A stretch of 40,528 nt of DNA, from NCBI RefSeq assembly GCF_900198655.1, contig NZ_FZPO01000006.1, positions 1 to 40,528 on the forward strand, read 5' to 3'. The notes beneath the pieces are model-generated. The model was given only the letters and a program-made list of their open reading frames with translations, made no database searches and had not been told where the DNA came from. Made by a program: the position numbers and the translations under genes. Source of the stretch: Helicobacter equorum. GTDB lineage: Bacteria; Campylobacterota; Campylobacteria; Campylobacterales; Helicobacteraceae. Of the stretch, positions 25,793 to 33,278 are shown piece by piece; positions within the stretch are counted from its first letter, which is position 1, and every line of letters begins with the position of its first letter.

Positions 25793-26110
25793 ATGGGATT
25801 TGCTTGTATTGTATTGTCAGGGATTTTAGATGTTTTTGCCAACCTTGCGTTACAAAAGTCAAATGGCTTTAGAAATATAAAATGGGGATTTTTGGCTTTA
25901 GTGCTTGTAGATGGAGCATTCCTACTCCTTTCTGTTGCAATATCTTGGTATGATATTGTTTTACCTGTTGCTTATACACTTTGGGGGGCTATAGGTGTGC
26001 TTGGTTCTGTGGCTGGAGGTTATCGTTTTTTTGGACAAAGTCTTAAGTCCATAGGATATATTGGGATAATCTTGATAATAACAGCGGTGGGATTATTGAA
26101 TTTTGTATAA
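25793..26110 (+). CDS. SMR-family exporter subunit, MdtI-like, Asp in place of helix-1 Glu
   Basis: A 105-residue four-helix protein starting 1 base after the MdtJ-like stop, so the two are translated together and likely form a heterodimer. Segments GFRNIKWGFLALVL, VLPVAYTLWGAIGVLGSVAGGY and FFGQSLKSIGYIGIILI resemble MdtI. The proton/substrate-coupling glutamate of helix 1 is replaced by aspartate: SGILDVFANLALQKS, against LEIVANVFLK in MdtI. The carboxylate is kept but shorter. Polyamine export is the family-based guess; the substrate is unproven. A hairpin follows the stop. Confidence 0.82.
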   Translation: MGFACIVLSGILDVFANLALQKSNGFRNIKWGFLALVLVDGAFLLLSVAISWYDIVLPVAYTLWGAIGVLGSVAGGYRFFGQSLKSIGYIGIILIITAVGLLNFV

Positions 26111-26112
26111 TG

Positions 26113-26138
26113 GCGTGGGGGAAACCCACGCTTGGCTT
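26113..26138. terminator. Hairpin between the SMR pair and the CjaA-type gene
   Basis: GCGTGGG (26113-26119), loop GGAAA, CCCACGC (26125-26131): a strong GC stem between two convergent genes. The following TTGGCTT is only partly T-rich on the plus strand, and the minus side lacks a T run, so it is a likely but imperfect terminator for either direction. Confidence 0.6.
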
Positions 26139-26976
26139 AAAATACGACATCAGATGGCTGAATGTCTGTGCCATATATAGGGGCTAATGTTTGCTCATAC
26201 GCTTCAAAGAGGAATTTTTCTTCGGTAAGTGTTTGGATCTCTTGGTTAAGCCATTTTAAAAGTTCTGTATTTCCTTTTTTGACTGCTGGAGCAATAACAT
26301 CAGAATCTCCTAATTCTTTGATACCAACGCTAAATTCTGGATTCTCTTTTGCCCATGCAAAAAGTAGCGTATTATCATGTGCGAGTGCATCACCTCTGCC
26401 ATCTTTGAGGGCAGCAAATGTTTCGGTGTTTTGCTCAAATTTTAAAAGTTTGATATTTGGGTAGTTTTTTGTGAAATAAAAATCCGCTGTTGTCCCTTTA
26501 TTGACAAGAAGTGTCTTATCTTGGAGTTGGGCTATATCTGTGATTGCACCATCTTTGCTCACCACACCTAAAGCAACTTTCATATAAGGTTTAGCAAAAT
26601 CTACAACTTCTTCTCTTTGTGGCGTTTTTGTGAAGTTTGCCATAATAATATCCACTTTATTAGATCGCAAAAATTCCACACGATTAGCCGCTTCAACATT
26701 TATAAATTGTATTTTGTTTTCGTCACCTAGTAAGTCTTTGGCAATTCTTTTAGCTATGACAATGTCAAAACCTGCATTCTCTCCTTGCGTATTGATATAG
26801 CCAAATGGTGGTTTATCACCAAAAACACCCACGATCAATGCTCCACGATTTTTGATTGTTTCAAGTGCATTTTGTGTGCTAGATTCTTCGTTATTCGAAT
26901 TTGAACAAGCACCTAAAAACAGAGCTAGCATAATGCTAAAATTTGTGAGTATCACACGCCACATTTTTGTATTCAT
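26137..26976 (-). CDS. cjaA: CjaA-type amino-acid (cysteine) ABC transporter binding lipoprotein
   Basis: A 279-residue periplasmic solute-binding protein. The lipoprotein signal ends FLGAC, with Cys24 as the lipid site, followed by a Ser/Asn/Glu tether. The mature part (GALIVGVFGDKPPFGYINTQG, GFDIVIAKRIAKDLLGDENK, VEAANRVEFLRSNKVDIIMANFT, LVNKGTTADFYFTKNYPN, DALAHDNTLLFAWAKE) follows Campylobacter CjaA closely; CjaA is a surface antigen that binds cysteine. It is alone, without the permease or ATPase genes. AAGGAG ribosome site. The promoter overlaps a long palindrome shared with thrC. Confidence 0.9.
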   Translation of the reverse strand: MNTKMWRVILTNFSIMLALFLGACSNSNNEESSTQNALETIKNRGALIVGVFGDKPPFGYINTQGENAGFDIVIAKRIAKDLLGDENKIQFINVEAANRVEFLRSNKVDIIMANFTKTPQREEVVDFAKPYMKVALGVVSKDGAITDIAQLQDKTLLVNKGTTADFYFTKNYPNIKLLKFEQNTETFAALKDGRGDALAHDNTLLFAWAKENPEFSVGIKELGDSDVIAPAVKKGNTELLKWLNQEIQTLTEEKFLFEAYEQTLAPIYGTDIQPSDVVF

Positions 26977-26991
26977 CTCATCTCCTTTTAT

Positions 26992-26999
26992 GTTACAAT
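26992..26999 (+). promoter_or_regulatory. Candidate extended -10 for thrC
   Basis: TGTTACAAT contains TACAAT (26994-26999) with a TG extension. Transcription would start near 27006, inside the palindrome, giving a leader of about 70 bases before thrC. No better -10 is seen closer to the gene (TATACC at 27034 is weaker). Confidence 0.45.
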
Positions 27000-27028
27000 G
27001 TCCTTTAAGTTATATAACTTAGAGGACA
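26999..27028. repeat. 30-bp near-perfect palindrome between cjaA and thrC
   Basis: The left half is TGTCCTTTAAGTTAT (26999-27013) and the right half ATAACTTAGAGGACA (27014-27028). They are exact reverse complements except for one pair, T at 27005 against G at 27022, which would be a wobble in RNA. There is no loop, so a dimeric protein operator is more natural than a terminator. It covers the predicted start points of both divergent genes. Confidence 0.85.
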
Positions 27029-27031
27029 TAG

Positions 27032-27040
27032 ATTATACCA
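27032..27040 (-). promoter_or_regulatory. Extended -10 promoter of cjaA
   Basis: On the minus strand this reads TGGTATAAT, a perfect TATAAT (27037-27032) with the TG extension. The predicted start near 27025 lies within the palindrome. Confidence 0.6.
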
Positions 27041-27074
27041 AAATATTTGGTTTGGTGGCTATTGAAGGAAATGT

Positions 27075-28565
27075 ATGACACAGATGACACAAACTAGGGG
27101 CAAGGGCGATAAAGATAATGTGAGCTTTGCGGATGCTATGCTTAGTCCAAGTGCGAGTTTTGGAGGATTGTATACTCTCTCACGCCTCCCACATTTTACA
27201 CCACATATGTTGCAAGAATTTCAGAATCTCTCTTATGCAGAGCTTTGCAAACGCGTATTTGAGCTTTTGGATCTGGGAATTGAGAATGAGCTTTTGGATT
27301 TTGCACTGCAAGCTTATGCGAATTTTGATGATCCACATACACCTGTGAATCTTGCGCAATATGATGAGAATCTTTTTGTGTTAGAACTTTATCACGGACC
27401 TACAAGGGCGTTTAAAGATATGGCGCTTCAGCCATTTGGACGTATGATTCAGACTTTTGGAAAAGGTAAGCAATATTTGATTTTGGTAGCTACAAGTGGG
27501 GATACAGGACCTGCGACTTTGGAGAGTTTTGCCAAAGAACATCTTGGAGAGGATTGTAGTATCAATGTGGTATGTCTGTATCCTAAAGATGGCACTTCAG
27601 ATGTCCAACGCTTGCAGATGGTAACTACAGATTCTGTAAATCTCAAAGTGCTTGGCATCGAAGGTAATTTTGATGATGCACAGCATACGCTAAAATCTTT
27701 ATTACAAGATGCAGAATTTATAGATTTTTTGCATAACAAGGGCATTGCACTTTCGGTGGCAAATTCTGTGAATATTGGGCGTGTGGTTTTTCAGATTATC
27801 TATCATATTTGGGCGTATTGCCGACTTTGTAAAGATGGTGTGCTTAAGTGTATGCAACCTCTTAATATTATCGTACCTAGTGGGAATTTTGGTAATATTT
27901 TGGGTGCGTTTTATGCCAAAAAAATGGGTGTGCCATTGGGTAAGCTTATTAGTGCTTCAAATGCCAATAATATTCTGTATGATTTTATCACTACAGGAGT
28001 TTATGATATACGCAATAGAGAGCTTTTAAAGACTTCTTCACCCGCTATGGATATTATCAAAAGCTCCAATGTGGAACGAGTGTTGTTTGAGCTTTTTGGT
28101 GCGCAGCGCACAAAAGAATGTATGCAATCCCTTCAAAATATTGGAGTGTATAGGCTAGATTCTAAGGAATTAGAGGCATTGCAAGGGTATTTTGTAGCAA
28201 GCTTTTGTAATGACACACAATGCAAGGACTTGATCGCAGAATCTTTTGCAAATGGGTATCTTTTGGATCCTCACACAGCATGTGGGATAAAGGCGTATAA
28301 GGAATTTGCAGCAAAAGAGGGTAATGGCGCAAAATTTGTGCTTTGTTCGACAGCACAATGGAGTAAATTTGCACCAACTGTGGCAAGGGCATTAGGTGCG
28401 ACTAAGAATTTTAATGATAAAGAGGCAATAGAGTTTGTATTGTCCTTAGACAGCACTCAAAAGCTTACGCCACATATCGCAAAGCTTTTTGATAAGTCTG
28501 TGGTGCATAATGAAGTCGTGAGTGTTGATAAAGTTAAGCATGCTATGATGCAGTGGTTACAATAG
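27075..28565 (+). CDS. thrC: Threonine synthase
   Basis: A 496-residue PLP enzyme that makes threonine from O-phosphohomoserine. The PLP lysine is Lys114 in YHGPTRAFKDMALQ. Other family marks are LVATSGDTGPATLE, YPKDGTSDVQRLQM, SGNFGNILGAFYAKKMG and CSTAQWSKFAPTVARAL. Length and the N-terminal YTLSRLPHFTP fit the long (E. coli/fungal-like) threonine synthases. The first ATG (27075) has AAGGA nearby; the ATG at 27084 is an alternative. The next small gene follows after 12 bases. Confidence 0.95.
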   Translation: MTQMTQTRGKGDKDNVSFADAMLSPSASFGGLYTLSRLPHFTPHMLQEFQNLSYAELCKRVFELLDLGIENELLDFALQAYANFDDPHTPVNLAQYDENLFVLELYHGPTRAFKDMALQPFGRMIQTFGKGKQYLILVATSGDTGPATLESFAKEHLGEDCSINVVCLYPKDGTSDVQRLQMVTTDSVNLKVLGIEGNFDDAQHTLKSLLQDAEFIDFLHNKGIALSVANSVNIGRVVFQIIYHIWAYCRLCKDGVLKCMQPLNIIVPSGNFGNILGAFYAKKMGVPLGKLISASNANNILYDFITTGVYDIRNRELLKTSSPAMDIIKSSNVERVLFELFGAQRTKECMQSLQNIGVYRLDSKELEALQGYFVASFCNDTQCKDLIAESFANGYLLDPHTACGIKAYKEFAAKEGNGAKFVLCSTAQWSKFAPTVARALGATKNFNDKEAIEFVLSLDSTQKLTPHIAKLFDKSVVHNEVVSVDKVKHAMMQWLQ

Positions 28566-28577
28566 GAGGTAGTAAAT

Positions 28578-28763
28578 ATGGATATTACAACCAAAAATTG
28601 GCTTATTCCTAGTATTGCTTTTTTCTTGTTTTTGTATGTGATGGTGCTCTTGGGAATTTTTGCTTACAGAGATTCTAAGATGCCACTTTTTGAAGGTGCG
28701 CAAAATAGCCCAGTAACGACTATTGAGGATTTTCAAAAAGAACTTAATAAATACGCAAATTGA
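28578..28763 (+). CDS. Small membrane protein of unknown function (61 residues)
   Basis: The start has a strong AGGAGG site and lies 12 bases after the thrC stop, so this is very likely a real gene in the thrC transcript. Residues about 10-29 form one hydrophobic helix (IPSIAFFLFLYVMVLLGIFAY), followed by a polar part (DSKMPLFEGAQNSPVTTIEDFQKELNKYAN) that may be helical. It has no signal cleavage site, so it is a single-pass protein. I do not recognise a family; its size is that of small subunits or assembly factors of respiratory complexes, but nothing here shows that. Confidence 0.75.
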   Translation: MDITTKNWLIPSIAFFLFLYVMVLLGIFAYRDSKMPLFEGAQNSPVTTIEDFQKELNKYAN

Positions 28764-28767
28764 GATT

Positions 28768-28804
28768 TAAGACATCAAAGTTTTAGTCGATTTTGTGGTA
28801 CAAT
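28768..28804 (+). promoter_or_regulatory. flgM: flgM promoter region: sigma-28-like and extended -10 elements
   Basis: A sigma-28-like pair TAAG (28768-28771) and CGATTTT (28788-28794) is separated by 16 bases. Overlapping downstream is a TG-extended -10, TGGTACAAT (28796-28804), which RpoD could use. Both would start transcription within about 35 bases of the flgM ATG. Dual control would suit a gene whose product inhibits sigma-28. Confidence 0.45.
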
Positions 28805-28831
28805 AGATAAAAAACTAGAGGTGTAAAAATT

Positions 28832-29065
28832 ATGGTTAGTGGTGTAAATTCTTCTATTGTAGCCACCAATGCCTTAGGTGTGAATCGTAATCAAGGGCGT
28901 GATGGCGGTATCCAAGCACAAGGAAATGAAGAGAATAAAGGAATGGTAAAAGAAGTAGCATTTGATAAAGTAAGTGATATTAAAGAAAGAATTATCAAAG
29001 GCACATACGTTATCGATATTGATAAAACTTCTAGGAAAATGGCATCAGATTTGCTTAATCTCTAA
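28832..29065 (+). CDS. flgM: Anti-sigma-28 factor FlgM
   Basis: A 77-residue protein. The C-terminal half (VAFDKVSDIKERIIKGTYVIDIDKTSRKMASDLL) is the FlgM sigma-binding region with the typical Lys-x-x-Ile...Tyr-x-Ile/Val-Asp pattern. The N-terminal half is polar and probably disordered. FlgM holds sigma-28 (FliA) inactive until the hook is complete. It sits directly upstream of the flgN-like and flgK genes. The end of its coding sequence also contains a sigma-54 promoter motif. Confidence 0.9.
   Translation: MVSGVNSSIVATNALGVNRNQGRDGGIQAQGNEENKGMVKEVAFDKVSDIKERIIKGTYVIDIDKTSRKMASDLLNL
29040..29056 (+). promoter_or_regulatory. Sigma-54 promoter inside the end of flgM
   Basis: TGGCATCAGATTTGCTT matches the -24/-12 form TGGCAY-N5-TTGCW, with the GG and GC pairs 12 bases apart as required. 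It lies in the last codons of flgM (M-A-S-D-L-L-N-L) and would start transcription near 29066, just before the flgN-like gene at 29105. In H. pylori the homologous flgK unit is known as RpoN-dependent. Confidence 0.7.
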
Positions 29066-29104
29066 AACATTCGCCCTTTGTGGCGGTATTTTAGGGAGTG
29101 AAGA

Positions 29105-29539
29105 ATGTTGCAGCAGTATTTGGATGGTGCTATTGCAGATGTTAATAGCCTTATAGATCTTACCAATCAAGATATAGTAGATATTCAAGTCGCCAATAAT
29201 GAGGCGATATTCTCTCGTAATATACAAAAAAATTCCCTCATCAAATCTTTCGAACAAAAAAAATCTCTTATGGAACAAGAGATGCAAAAACTCATACAAT
29301 CCTACGATAATAAACCTCTTGCAGAAATTTTGCAACTTGAACCAGAGATTGATAAAGGATTGGGAGATTTACGCCAATCACTCCAATCACTTAAAGATCT
29401 CAATAATGCTTATGCAAAGAGCGTATTTGCAGTGAGTGAGTTTTATGATTCGCTATTGCGTAGGCTTGTCCCTTGTGAAGATGGTGGTTATAGTAATTCT
29501 AGTAAAACAAAAAGCCATCTTGTGCAGATTCAAGTATAA
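29105..29539 (+). CDS. FlgN-like flagellar export chaperone
   Basis: A 144-residue, mostly helical protein with a coiled-coil pattern (FSRNIQKNSLIKSFEQKKSLMEQEMQKLIQSY and LDLEPEIDKGLGDL-type heptads) and a polar tail. Sequence alone is weak, but it lies between flgM and flgK, 12 bases before flgK, where FlgN-like genes for the hook-filament junction proteins are found. FlgN keeps FlgK and FlgL export-ready. The ribosome site GGGAGTG supports the ATG. The gap after flgM also holds a short CGCC/GGCG hairpin (29072-29085). Confidence 0.7.
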   Translation: MLQQYLDGAIADVNSLIDLTNQDIVDIQVANNEAIFSRNIQKNSLIKSFEQKKSLMEQEMQKLIQSYDNKPLAEILQLEPEIDKGLGDLRQSLQSLKDLNNAYAKSVFAVSEFYDSLLRRLVPCEDGGYSNSSKTKSHLVQIQV

Positions 29540-29551
29540 AGAGATTGTGTA

Positions 29552-31372
29552 ATGGGTGGCATTCTCTCTTCTCTTAACACTTCTTATACTGGCTTGCAAG
29601 CACATCAAGTTATGGTTGATGTGACAGGCAACAACATTTCTAATGCTAGTGATGAGTTTTATAGCCGTCAAAAAGTTGTGGTGCGTCCCGAGAAGCCTAT
29701 TTATTTTCAAGATTATAATTTGGGGCGTGGTGTTAGTGTCGAGACAATCGCGAGAGCGCATGATGAGTTTGTGTTTTCACGATATAGGCGCGCTAATGAA
29801 GAATCGCAATTTTATGATACGCATTTTACCTATTTACGCGAGGCTAGTGCCTTTTTTCCTGAAGTTGATGGCGTGGGGATTTATAATGACTTAGAGCGCT
29901 ATTTTGATGCATGGAAAGATCTTGCCAAAAACTCTAGTGATCCAGCACAAAAACAAAACCTTGCCAAAGATACTAAGACGCTTACCAATAATATCCAAGA
30001 AACAAGAAGGCGTCTTGAGATTTTGCAACGCAAGGCAAGTGATGAGCTAGAAGTAGTGGTAAAGGAAGTGAATCTTGCGGCTAAAGAAATTGCAGAAATT
30101 AATAAAAAACTTAAAGAAATGGAAGATGGTTTAGAGCTTAAACAAGCCAATGAATTGCGTGATAGGCGTGATGAGCTAGAATTTAATCTTCAGACGCTTA
30201 TTGGTGCAAATGTGTTTAAAAATCATCTAAAGAGTGATTATTCCGTGCATCCTATGCGTGCGGATTTTGATGATGAATATGTGCTAAATATTGGTCGTGG
30301 ATTTAATATCGTTGATGGTGCGATGTATCACCCCATAGTGTTAGAAAAAGAAGATAATGCCAATCATCTTTGCCGTGTGTATTTTCAAGGTGATGATTTT
30401 AAGCGTGTAGAAATTACCGAAAAACTTACACAAGGTAAGGCAGGATCACTTATAGCATTATATAGTAGCGGTGTAGATGGTACACCTGTGGGTAAGATTC
30501 AAGACTATATCAATCTCCTTGATGTTTTTGCCAAGGGCTTTATTGAGGCAACAAATGCGATATATGCCCAGAGTGCAACCAACTTTGTTAAAAGCGATAA
30601 ACTTAATATTTGGGGTAAATATGCACTTTTAGATTCTAATTACAATATCAAAGAAGGTAGTTTTGATGTTATTGTGTATAACACCACAGGCGAAGAAATG
30701 GTGCGAAAGACGATTAGTATCGATAGAATCACGACAATTTATGATATTGTAAGGGCGATTAATGCTAACACTGATGATAATAAAGATAATAACCCATTAA
30801 ATGATGTTGATGACTATTTTCGCGCTTATTATGATGATGTAGCCAAAGAGTTTGTGATACAAGCCAAAGATCCTGCAAAGGGTTTGTATGTCTCTATCAA
30901 GGATAATGGTAGTAATTTTACCGGAGCATTTGGGCTTAATCGATTTTTTGATGGCAATAGCGCTAAGGATATAGAGTTAAATCAAGAATATGTCAAAGAC
31001 TCAACACTTATACGTCCATGGCTTGCACCAGTTAATGGGAATTTTGATGTTGCTAACATGATGCAACAACTCCAATATGATGAAGTGGATTTTGATATTA
31101 ATAAATTTACTCAAAAGAAAATGCGGATTCCAGAGTTTTTTCAATTTCTCACAGGGCGTGTTGCGACACAAACCGAACAAACCCAACGCACCAAAGAGAC
31201 TAAAGATTCTGTGCTTTCTGCTGTCAAAAAAGAGCATTTAGCAATTTCGCAAGTAAGCGTAGATGAAGAAATGGTGAATCTCATCAAATTTCAAAGTGGT
31301 TATGCAGCAAACGCCAAAGTTATCACTACCATTGATAGAATGATTGAAACACTACTTGGCATTAAACAATAA
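29552..31372 (+). CDS. flgK: Flagellar hook-associated protein 1 (HAP1)
   Basis: A 606-residue axial protein. The N-terminus MGGILSSLNTSYTGLQAHQVMVDVTGNNISNAS is the rod/hook-family signature, and SRQKVVVRPEKP follows. The C-terminus (SVDEEMVNLIKFQSGYAANAKVITTIDRMIETLLGI) is the matching terminal helix. The first and last parts coil together in the assembled junction, and the middle domain (residues about 220-520) is surface-exposed. FlgK joins hook to filament and is exported by the type III system. It is the last gene of its run and is convergent with flhB. Confidence 0.96.
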   Translation: MGGILSSLNTSYTGLQAHQVMVDVTGNNISNASDEFYSRQKVVVRPEKPIYFQDYNLGRGVSVETIARAHDEFVFSRYRRANEESQFYDTHFTYLREASAFFPEVDGVGIYNDLERYFDAWKDLAKNSSDPAQKQNLAKDTKTLTNNIQETRRRLEILQRKASDELEVVVKEVNLAAKEIAEINKKLKEMEDGLELKQANELRDRRDELEFNLQTLIGANVFKNHLKSDYSVHPMRADFDDEYVLNIGRGFNIVDGAMYHPIVLEKEDNANHLCRVYFQGDDFKRVEITEKLTQGKAGSLIALYSSGVDGTPVGKIQDYINLLDVFAKGFIEATNAIYAQSATNFVKSDKLNIWGKYALLDSNYNIKEGSFDVIVYNTTGEEMVRKTISIDRITTIYDIVRAINANTDDNKDNNPLNDVDDYFRAYYDDVAKEFVIQAKDPAKGLYVSIKDNGSNFTGAFGLNRFFDGNSAKDIELNQEYVKDSTLIRPWLAPVNGNFDVANMMQQLQYDEVDFDINKFTQKKMRIPEFFQFLTGRVATQTEQTQRTKETKDSVLSAVKKEHLAISQVSVDEEMVNLIKFQSGYAANAKVITTIDRMIETLLGIKQ

Positions 31373-31394
31373 GCCTTTTGTTTTTTTGTATTAG

Positions 31395-32540
31395 TTATTG
31401 CATATTTTTTTGATATGTTTCTTGTGCTTTTTGACGCGCTTTGATAGTTGTATTAAGCAATGTATCCTTGCCTTGCAAGTGATCAAGCCACGCTACTTGC
31501 TGAAGCACTTCTGACACAGCCCTAAATAAATCGTGTGGAATAAAGCCCCCAACTTCTGTCATCGCATACAAACTTCTTGCTAGTGGCGGGTTTTCAATGA
31601 TGCGTATTTCATATTCTCGTGCTACCGCCTTAATGCGTATTGCCAATTCATCGACACCTTTTGCTACAACTCTAGGCGCCATACCCAAATCTACATCCTC
31701 ATCTTGATAGCGGATTGCTACGGCATAGTGTGTGGGGTTAGTTATCACGACAGAAGCACTTGGTATTTCTTGCATCATACGACTTCGTGCCATTTTTTGC
31801 TGTGTTTGGCGGATACGCGCTTTTATCTCTGGATTCCCTTCATAGCGTTTTGTTTCATCTTTGAGTTCTTTGACGCTCATACGCAAACTTTTCATATATT
31901 GATAGCGTTTAATAAGATAATCTGCCACTGCCATAATAAAAAATAGTATCAATAAGATACCAATTAAGATGAGCACTTTTTCTCTAAACCACAAAATCTG
32001 ATCATAAAGCCTTAGGCGTGATATGGTAGGAAGTTCTCCAAAAAATCCTACAAATACCACAAAGCCCACAACAAATGCTATAAAGACTTTAAAGGTAATC
32101 ATAAAACCATCAAGGAGTTTTTTGAGTGAAAAGACATTTTTAATCCCCAAAATAGGATTAATTTTAGAGAGTTTTGGCTGCAACACTTTAGTTGAAAGCA
32201 AAAAACCAAATTGCCCCACATTTGCTACGACACCAATAATCATCAGCCCCAAAAATACTGGTAACACCATTTTTAGCATTTCAATTCCTATGCCAAGCGT
32301 GAGCCACAAAAGTTCTTGTGCACTAAATTCTTGGAGTGTAAAAAAACTTGTTATGTAGGTAAAAATCCCCTTGGACCCATCTACCCAATATGGAATCATA
32401 AAAAAAACCAATGCCAATCCACTTAGCATCACAAAAAAACCCACAAGCTCTATGCTCTTGCTGACATTTCCCTCTTCTCGTGCTTGTTGGAGTTTGTGTT
32501 GGGAGGGGGCTAAGGTCTTTTCTTCATCATCTGCAGGCAT
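31395..32540 (-). CDS. flhB: Flagellar export switch protein FlhB
   Basis: A 381-residue inner-membrane protein of the flagellar type III secretion gate. The N-terminus reads EEKTLAPSQHKLQQAREEGNVSKS, four hydrophobic helices follow (about residues 30-205), and the cytoplasmic domain has the self-cleavage motif Asn268-Pro-Thr-His in VVITNPTHYAVAIRY. Cleavage there switches export from hook to filament substrates. ARVVAKGVDELAIRIKAVARE and IIENPPLARSLYAMTEVG are also typical. It is the last gene after csd3, Nudix and the pgbA-like gene, starting 15 bases after the latter. Confidence 0.96.
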   Translation of the reverse strand: MPADDEEKTLAPSQHKLQQAREEGNVSKSIELVGFFVMLSGLALVFFMIPYWVDGSKGIFTYITSFFTLQEFSAQELLWLTLGIGIEMLKMVLPVFLGLMIIGVVANVGQFGFLLSTKVLQPKLSKINPILGIKNVFSLKKLLDGFMITFKVFIAFVVGFVVFVGFFGELPTISRLRLYDQILWFREKVLILIGILLILFFIMAVADYLIKRYQYMKSLRMSVKELKDETKRYEGNPEIKARIRQTQQKMARSRMMQEIPSASVVITNPTHYAVAIRYQDEDVDLGMAPRVVAKGVDELAIRIKAVAREYEIRIIENPPLARSLYAMTEVGGFIPHDLFRAVSEVLQQVAWLDHLQGKDTLLNTTIKARQKAQETYQKNMQ

Positions 32541-32555
32541 AGGGCTTCCTTAAGC

Positions 32556-33278
32556 TCACTCCTTTGCTTGTGTCAATGCATCATAATACAAAAAGTAGTT
32601 TTTTGAATCATAGGATTTAAATTTACTTCCAAGTGGTTTGTCCGGATTACTTATGCGTGAAAAAAATGGTGTGATTGTCGTAGTGTGCAATATTTCGTTA
32701 GGCGGCGGCGGTAGTGTTTCAAGTAGAGTAAAAGACTGACAATCAAAAATATTGGTATGTTGAGAATCTACGATAAAAACCAAGCCTATGCTGTATTTTG
32801 GGCAAAAATCTTTAAAGTGTTTTGGTTTTGGATCATTGAGACTTTCTTGCTGAAGATATGTAGCAAATAAATCAATATGCATAAATGTAATATTTGGGTT
32901 ATTGCGAATCACAAATTGATAGCTCTCTTGATTTGGTGCAATGACGAATGCGCGATTATAAAAGCTCCTAAATAAGACTTCATCACCTACTTGAGGTTGA
33001 TTAATGGGAGTTGGGAGATAGCGCTGGTTTATGGTATCAAAAGGCTCTACTCTTGCACTAGCTCTTCTTTCTTGGATGGATTCTATAGTTGCCTTAGCAA
33101 TGATGATAGAGTGTGATTTGTTTTTGGTAAGTATCACGCCACTTTCACCCACTTGTAAATCATATGCATCAAAAACTACGATATCTTTTTGCACAGAATC
33201 TATATTCGTTTTTATAACTTTTGTATCGATGCCAAACGTGCAATTTAGCATAAGTGCTATGCATATAATCCATTTCAT
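32556..33278 (-). CDS. PgbA N-terminal-domain (plasminogen-binding-like) protein
   Basis: I place the start at 33278 (MKWIICIALMLNCTFG), because its ATGA overlaps the Nudix stop and an AAAGGA lies 9 bases before it; this gives 240 residues with a signal peptide cut near residue 16-18. The mature part (VVFDAYDLQVGESGVILT, IIAKATIESI, QPQVGDEVLFRSFYNRAFVIAPNQE, FMHIDLFATYL, KHFKDFCPKYSIGLVFIVD) matches, from memory, the N-terminal domain of H. pylori PgbA. The long charged C-terminal part of PgbA, linked to plasminogen binding, is absent. A periplasmic or surface role is likely, and plasminogen binding should not be assumed. It lies between cell-shape and flagellar export genes. Confidence 0.72.
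   Translation of the reverse strand: MKWIICIALMLNCTFGIDTKVIKTNIDSVQKDIVVFDAYDLQVGESGVILTKNKSHSIIIAKATIESIQERRASARVEPFDTINQRYLPTPINQPQVGDEVLFRSFYNRAFVIAPNQESYQFVIRNNPNITFMHIDLFATYLQQESLNDPKPKHFKDFCPKYSIGLVFIVDSQHTNIFDCQSFTLLETLPPPPNEILHTTTITPFFSRISNPDKPLGSKFKSYDSKNYFLYYDALTQAKE

Noticed and set aside
25983-25988. G6 run in the MdtI-like gene as a phase-variation tract
   Set aside because: Too short for efficient slippage and it encodes the conserved Trp-Gly-Ala in frame.
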